Of a stretch of DNA of 64,000 nt, positions 59,294 through 64,000 are shown one piece after another (positions within the stretch are counted from its first letter, which is position 1; each line of letters starts with the position of its first letter). The DNA comes from Salinibacterium amurskyense (GTDB lineage Bacteria; Actinomycetota; Actinomycetes; Actinomycetales; Microbacteriaceae), in contig NZ_PGFH01000002.1 in NCBI RefSeq assembly GCF_002797685.1, positions 124,001-188,000 of the forward strand. The letters are read 5' to 3'. The translations under genes were made by a program, and so were the position numbers. Below the pieces are notes generated by a model. The model made no database searches. It was not told the DNA's origin and saw nothing but the letters and a program-made list of their open reading frames with translations.

Positions 59294-60411
59294 CCACCGT
59301 CTTCGTCGTGAACTCTGGTTCGTCATCCATCAAGTGGGAGCTGCTGGATGCCGAGTCCGGTTCCGTCTACAGCGGCGGCATCGTGGAACGCATCGGGGAA
59401 CCCGGCGGAGGCGCAGCGGACCACGACGACGGCATGCGTCAAATTTTGGCGGAGCTGGGGGACGAGCATCCGGCCGTAGTCGGCCACCGTGTAGTTCACG
59501 GGGGAGCGGAATTCACCGCCGCAACCGTCATTACTGACGAGATCGAGGATCGTCTCGAGGAGATTTCGGTGCTGGCGCCGCTGCACAACCCGGCCAACCT
59601 CAAAGGCATTCGAGCTGCGCGCGCCACGTTCGCCACGGTGCCTCACGTCGCGATTTTCGATACCGCGTTCCACGGCACGTTGCCGGCCAAGGCGTACACC
59701 TACGCGATCGACACCGAGCTGGCTCGCACGCACGGCATCCGACGTTACGGCTTTCACGGCACCTCGTACCGCTACGTCGCGGAACGGGCCGCTGCCGTTC
59801 TGGGCAAGGATCTCGCTGATCTCAAGCTGATCGTGTTCCACCTCGGTAACGGTGCTTCGGTCTGTGCCATCGACGGCGGGCGCAGTGTCGAAACGTCAAT
59901 GGGAATGACCCCGTTGGAAGGCCTCGTGATGGGCACGCGTTCGGGCGATATCGACCCCGGCGCACTCTTTCACTTGGGCCGCTCGGGCATGGATCTCCCC
60001 GGGCTCGACCACCTTCTCAATCGCGAAAGCGGCCTGCTCGGCATGACCGGCACGGGCGATATGCGTGACGTGCAATCGAAGGCGGATGCTGGCGACGAGC
60101 GTGCGCAGGCGGCGCTCGCGGTCTACTACCACCGGCTTCGTCACTACCTCGGGGCGTACCTCGTGGCGCTGGGTGGAGCAGACGCAATCGTCTTCACCGC
60201 CGGCGTCGGCGAGAACAATGCGAACACTCGCTTGGCCACCGTCGAAGGGCTTGAGTCGTTCGGCATCGTGATGGATGCCGCAGCCAACTCTGAAGCGCGA
60301 CGAGACGAACGTGTGGTGTCGGCATCCGCTTCACCCGTGAAGGTTCTCGTGATCCCCACCAATGAAGAACTACAGATAGCACGAGAATCGGTCGAAGCTG
60401 TAGCGCTGTAG
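59290..60411 (+). CDS. ackA: Acetate kinase
   Basis: ASKHA-fold kinase exchanging acetyl phosphate with ADP. VFVVNSGSSSIKWELLD is the phosphate-1 loop. VVGHRVVHGG, IFDTAFHGTLP (catalytic Asp), RRYGFHGTSYRYV (His) and FHLGNGASVCAIDGG follow, with METSMGMTPLEGLVMGTRSGDIDP-like SVETSMGMTPLEGLVM and IVFTAGVGENN near the end. At 373 residues it is slightly shorter than the E. coli enzyme. Coupled to pta. Confidence 0.97.
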   Translation: MTTVFVVNSGSSSIKWELLDAESGSVYSGGIVERIGEPGGGAADHDDGMRQILAELGDEHPAVVGHRVVHGGAEFTAATVITDEIEDRLEEISVLAPLHNPANLKGIRAARATFATVPHVAIFDTAFHGTLPAKAYTYAIDTELARTHGIRRYGFHGTSYRYVAERAAAVLGKDLADLKLIVFHLGNGASVCAIDGGRSVETSMGMTPLEGLVMGTRSGDIDPGALFHLGRSGMDLPGLDHLLNRESGLLGMTGTGDMRDVQSKADAGDERAQAALAVYYHRLRHYLGAYLVALGGADAIVFTAGVGENNANTRLATVEGLESFGIVMDAAANSEARRDERVVSASASPVKVLVIPTNEELQIARESVEAVAL

Positions 60412-60515
60412 CGAGGCGTCGGCTGGGGCTTGCAGAGCATCGCTCGGTCTAGCTGCATCGTGTTCAACTGATAGTCTGCCGTCGGTCCGGGCAGTCCGGT
60501 CGTGTCAGGGGAACC

Positions 60516-62519
60516 GTGTCGAAAGTTCAGAACAGTAAGGCGCCAACGCGTCTCGCTTCATGGTTCCGCGGAGATATCAACGGGCTCAGAGTTCTGGCAA
60601 TCGTTCCTGTTGTAGCGTTCCATGCGGGTTTCCCCGGCTTTGGTGGCGGGTTCATCGGCGTTGACGTCTTTTACGTGATATCCGGATTCCTGATCACTAC
60701 AAACTTGCTGCGCGAAGTTGAAAATACCGGCCGGATCAACATTGGGCAGTTTTGGGCCAAACGTGTGCGCCGGCTTGTGCCTGCTTCCGTGCTCATGGTG
60801 CTCGTGACGCTACCTCTAGCGGCCTGGCTCCTTTCACCACTTCAATGGGCCGATCTGGGGCGAGCCGCCGCAAGCAGCCTGCTGTACGTGTCTAACTTTC
60901 TGTTCTCTCAACAAGCGACAGACTATTTCACGGTCGACCTCGGCGATCCGAGCCCCTTCCTTCACACGTGGTCTCTTGGTGTCGAAGAACAGTTCTATGT
61001 CCTCTGGCCGCTATTGGTGATTGTCGCTGCCGTTATCGCCCATCGCCAGGGGGTTGCGATCCGCAGAGTGCTGTTCATCGCTTTCTCCGCCACAATTCTG
61101 CTCTCATTCGTACTCGCGCTCATCTGGACTCAGGCGGCACCATCGGCCGCTTTCTATCTTCTGCCCGCACGGGCGTGGGAATTCGCAGCGGCAGGCCTGC
61201 TTGCGCTGCTTCCCGGCCGCTATCTCGGCGCGAGAATGCTCCGCTCCCTGATGACCGTGATCGGTGCGGCCGTTTTGTTGGCGACCGTCGTCTTGCTCCC
61301 TGAAACCACGCCGTTTCCCGGCTTCGCAGCGCTTCTTCCCGTCGTGGCGACGATGCTGATCATTCTCGGCGGCCGTCGCGCAGATGACGAGGTTCCTGCT
61401 TTGCCGGCGCGTGTGCTCGCGGTCGCACCGATGCAGTGGGTCGGCAACTTGTCGTACTCTTGGTACCTCTGGCACTGGCCATTCATAGTGCTAGCAGGGG
61501 TGGCGTTCGAGTCAGAACGCCTTCGAGTCACCGTAGGAGCTGCCGCTGCGTCCTTCGTGGCGGCTGCCATCACCTACTACTTGGTTGAGAACCCCATTCG
61601 CTTCAACCCGGCACTCGTCCGTTCTCTTCGGCGCACCTTCATCTCAGCCGCAGCCGTAACCGTCGTCGGGCTCCTTTTAGCCGGTGGCGCCGTGGTGCAG
61701 GGAAACCTTGCGGTTCAGGAATACCAGCTGATCGAGCAAGCTCGGGCTGATAAACCTGCACCGGAGTGCGACCGAGAAACCACTGTCGTAAGCGGCGTCA
61801 ATCTCTGTGAGATGGGCGACGTGGATAGCCCGGTGACCGTTGTGCTGGTGGGCGATTCTCATGCGGGGCAATGGAAAGATGCCTTAGCTGAAGCAGCGAA
61901 ACAAGAGAATATTCGGCTGGTTGTTCGGTGGCTCACCGCCTGCGCGGCGATTGGTGTGGATACTTTGGACTCTAAGGGTAAGTTCACTGAAGGGTGCCAA
62001 GGTTTCGTCCAAGACACCGAAAACATCATCGAGGAAATCGAACCTGATGCAGTTCTCATCTCCCAAGCTGAGGCCTACGACGGGCGAATCGTTGAACCCG
62101 ACGGGGGAGCCCTTGTGTTGTCCGAACAACTCGACCTGTGGCGTGCTTCCTACGACAACACGATCACTCTTTTTGAGACACTGGGTGCTCGGGTGGGCGT
62201 GATTCAAGACAACCCGCGCGTCGGCTACGATCCCAGTACCTGCCTAGTGCGCTCAGGCGGAGACGCTGAGGGCTGTGCGTCGCCCAGAGACGAGGCTCTG
62301 GAAATGACCGCCGTGCTTCAGACAGTGGCGAAAGAAGCCATCGCTGGTCATGATCTTGCGGTGTTCTACACGACTAATGACACGCTGTGCGACGAGGAAG
62401 TGTGCAAGGTGATGGATGGTGATGTGCCCGTCTACCGCGACTACAACCATCTCTCGCGGCAGTGGACCATGACTCAAGTTCCCTCGCTTCGAAATATGCT
62501 CGTCGAGCTTGTTGGCTAG
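60516..62519 (+). CDS. OafA/YrhL-type acyltransferase with C-terminal SGNH domain, 667 aa
   Basis: Acyltransferase-3 membrane domain (residues about 15-390, ten or eleven helices). The opening is FRGDINGLRVLAIVPVVAFHAGFPGFGGGFIGVDVFYVISGFLI with the family His/Arg, and HTWSLGVEEQFYVLWPLLVI follows. The extracytoplasmic SGNH esterase-like domain has GDSH in VVLVGDSHAGQW near 445 and the closing His in YNHLS near 640. Such proteins O-acetylate peptidoglycan, teichoic or capsular polymers and lipids. Start GTG 60516 with AGGGGAA. The adjacent surface-protein gene suggests envelope decoration. Confidence 0.92.
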   Translation: MSKVQNSKAPTRLASWFRGDINGLRVLAIVPVVAFHAGFPGFGGGFIGVDVFYVISGFLITTNLLREVENTGRINIGQFWAKRVRRLVPASVLMVLVTLPLAAWLLSPLQWADLGRAAASSLLYVSNFLFSQQATDYFTVDLGDPSPFLHTWSLGVEEQFYVLWPLLVIVAAVIAHRQGVAIRRVLFIAFSATILLSFVLALIWTQAAPSAAFYLLPARAWEFAAAGLLALLPGRYLGARMLRSLMTVIGAAVLLATVVLLPETTPFPGFAALLPVVATMLIILGGRRADDEVPALPARVLAVAPMQWVGNLSYSWYLWHWPFIVLAGVAFESERLRVTVGAAAASFVAAAITYYLVENPIRFNPALVRSLRRTFISAAAVTVVGLLLAGGAVVQGNLAVQEYQLIEQARADKPAPECDRETTVVSGVNLCEMGDVDSPVTVVLVGDSHAGQWKDALAEAAKQENIRLVVRWLTACAAIGVDTLDSKGKFTEGCQGFVQDTENIIEEIEPDAVLISQAEAYDGRIVEPDGGALVLSEQLDLWRASYDNTITLFETLGARVGVIQDNPRVGYDPSTCLVRSGGDAEGCASPRDEALEMTAVLQTVAKEAIAGHDLAVFYTTNDTLCDEEVCKVMDGDVPVYRDYNHLSRQWTMTQVPSLRNMLVELVG

Positions 62520-62742
62520 CTATTTCGTAGCACGAGGGTCAGTTGAAGCTGTAACCCGATAGACCAATTTTGTTGTCCCCCGTTGTGGACTCTTGTTATG
62601 CCGTGGCGTGAGCTTTTATTATGGATTCGAGACCGAATTCGGGCGGCCTCAGCGTTGGGCTCACCACCCTGCGAGTAGCTCACCACTACTCGAGTTGAGA
62701 CTGTGTGCACACTGCACAGCGGTCTCGCGATCAGGGGGCATT

Positions 62743-64000
62743 GTGGTTTTCGGGAAACCAATTTTTAGTACACATAATCGGGCGAGCGGTCAGGCGCGCA
62801 CCATTCGCGCGAGTGTTGCTACATTCGCCGCTGCGGGGCTTGTCGCGCTCTCAGTATTCTCTGCCGGTGCTCCGGCGCACGCGGTCGCGGGTGATGACTC
62901 CACCGCGGATGCGACCTTCTTGTCTGGCACGCTTCTTGCGGGCCTCCTTCCCGCGCAAATTGAACTTCTCGGAGCATCAGCAGCAAGCAACGATGGAACG
63001 CAGGCGCTTCAGACCGAAACCTCGGGGGTCGGCGTGCTCGCCGCAGTAACCGCCACTGCCGGTGGAATCGGTGTGCCTATCGCCCTTGCCGATGCTGGGG
63101 TTCTTGGCACGTTCGCTCAAGCTGCGGATGACGGCAGCTCTATCGCCGCTACAGGATTGGCTGATCTCTCGGGAGACATCGGGGCTTCCCTCTTCGATCT
63201 GACAGACCAACCGTCGTCTCTTTCCTTAGGTCTCGCCGAGGCTTTGGGAACCGATCTTGCGACCGAGCTGACGGCGCTCTCCCTCGAGGTTGGAGCAGCT
63301 AGCTCTCGGGCAGCTGTCGAAGCTCCCGCCGCGCCGACAGGCTCCTACGAGATCGTGGGCGCCGAACTTCGACTCACCAGCGACACTGTTGCCGGAGTAA
63401 GCGCCACAGTGGACGGCCTTGCTTCAACTCTGTCCGGCGCTGTTGATGCCGTAGCTGGGCCCAGCGGTTCGCTAGTGAGCGGTGTCTCCGGTATCGCTCT
63501 CAGCACCCTCAGCAGCTTGGGGGTACTCTCTGTCGGGAATACCTCAGCAAGTGTGACGCTCGACCTGCCGGCTGCGTTGGCTCCTGTGTACACGCCGCTC
63601 ACCTCCGACGCCGTCACGATTGATTTCGGCACGGGTGAGATCATCGTGGACTTGGCGGAGCTCAAAGGTGGTTCACTGTCGGGGCTGCCGGCGGACACCT
63701 CTGTTCTTACTTCCGCCGAGCTCGCTGCCATTACAGCGTCGGTAACAACGTTGGTCGGGCAATTTGCTGACAATGTCGAAGATGCCGTCACGGCGGCGCT
63801 CACGGCCGCCGAAGTGAGCATCACCGTCGAGTTGGGTCTCGACCTTGGAGCCGTCCTTGGCGTCGTATCGATCGTCGAGGTCACCGTTGATGGCACGCTC
63901 GGCGAAATTGCCACCTCCACGGCGACTATCGGAATTTCAGCGCTCTCTGGTCTCGTAGACATCTCTGCGCTCACGACCGCGATCGTTGGCGCAGCCATTG
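62743..64000 (+). CDS. Choice-of-anchor G family surface protein, N-terminal part (cut by window edge)
   Basis: Open frame of at least 419 codons running off the window. GTG 62743 follows a GGGGG site. The signal peptide (VATFAAAGLVALSVFSAGAPAHA) is followed by DATFLSGTLLAGLLPAQIELLG, which matches the opening of the choice-of-anchor G domain also seen in the protein at 25632-27674. Both contain the pattern FAQAADDGSSIAATGL-like (here) or YAQADKDGESFASTG (there). The anchor at its C-terminus is not visible. It lies 223 bases after the SGNH acyltransferase. Confidence 0.8.
   Translation, partial: MVFGKPIFSTHNRASGQARTIRASVATFAAAGLVALSVFSAGAPAHAVAGDDSTADATFLSGTLLAGLLPAQIELLGASAASNDGTQALQTETSGVGVLAAVTATAGGIGVPIALADAGVLGTFAQAADDGSSIAATGLADLSGDIGASLFDLTDQPSSLSLGLAEALGTDLATELTALSLEVGAASSRAAVEAPAAPTGSYEIVGAELRLTSDTVAGVSATVDGLASTLSGAVDAVAGPSGSLVSGVSGIALSTLSSLGVLSVGNTSASVTLDLPAALAPVYTPLTSDAVTIDFGTGEIIVDLAELKGGSLSGLPADTSVLTSAELAAITASVTTLVGQFADNVEDAVTAALTAAEVSITVELGLDLGAVLGVVSIVEVTVDGTLGEIATSTATIGISALSGLVDISALTTAIVGAAI

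Overview
The window is chromosomal DNA from a G+C-rich actinobacterium, most probably a member of the Microbacteriaceae (Salinibacterium/Rhodoglobus-like; the family is an inference from gene content and order). Support comes from the order MaoC-MaoC-murB ... aspartate aminotransferase ... tRNA-Trp-secE-nusG-rplK-rplA ... rplJ-rplL, a NusG with a long acidic N-terminal extension, a PadR/membrane-protein pair, CUT1 sugar permeases with no ATPase of their own, and surface proteins ending in LAYTG, the LAXTG-type signal that actinobacterial class E sortases use. There is no phage, insertion sequence, integron or CRISPR array. Apart from a few accessory loci this is a core chromosomal segment.

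Layout. 1-9.7 kb: end of a TetR regulator, several GNAT acetyltransferases, a divergent Lrp regulator/alanine dehydrogenase pair, a class I glutamine amidotransferase-like hydrolase (PuuD type), a divergent quinone oxidoreductase/TetR pair, a PadR-controlled membrane protein and a TIGR01777 epimerase. 9.7-15 kb: a minus-strand cluster (agmatinase-family ureohydrolase, NTF2-like protein, NCS1 permease, cyclase-family hydrolase, DNA/RNA nuclease) facing an XRE-cupin regulator. 15-17.4 kb: an unrecognised protein, the wreck of a P-loop kinase gene, a GNAT gene, and a compact cistron encoding a 27-residue peptide that ends in a CxxC motif. 17.4-25.5 kb: two MaoC dehydratase-like subunits with murB, an ABC-2 exporter with a NarL-type two-component system, and an aspartate-type aminotransferase. 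25.6-31 kb: a LAXTG-anchored choice-of-anchor G protein, then tRNA-Trp, secE, nusG, rplK and rplA. 31-40.7 kb: GNAT, DUF998, a YqaJ-type nuclease, a membrane protein with a histone H1-like tail, a MATE transporter, and a MacB-like ABC pair divergent from an OmpR/EnvZ-type two-component system. 40.7-42 kb: L10 leader, rplJ, rplL. 42-50.6 kb: a large LuxR-type regulator divergent from a repeat-built surface protein, an ABC exporter, a Bcr/CflA MFS pump and a PAP2 phosphatase. 50.7-56 kb: a HerA-like ATPase and a CUT1 sugar transporter. 56-64 kb: tRNA-Ser, the SRP RNA, pta-ackA, an OafA-type acyltransferase with an SGNH domain, and the start of a second choice-of-anchor G protein that runs off the window.

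How the genes work together. The secE-nusG-rplKA and rplJL blocks are the normal secretion/elongation/ribosomal stalk region. Two separate ABC-plus-two-component modules suggest envelope-stress or drug sensing. Alanine dehydrogenase with its Lrp regulator, the aminotransferase, and the agmatinase and PuuD-like genes give a nitrogen-compound catabolic flavour; pta-ackA and the sugar importer cover carbon overflow and uptake. Three secreted or anchored proteins and an acyltransferase point to an elaborated cell surface.

The least explained items are the 27-residue CxxC peptide cistron with its large operator-like palindrome (17126-17373), the membrane-tethered H1-like protein (33050-34732), the Cys-flanked repeat surface protein (44337-46484), the ureohydrolase/NCS1 cluster, and four unrelated short tandem arrays (7, 8, 16 and 16 bp periods), all at gene 3' ends or in intergenic DNA.
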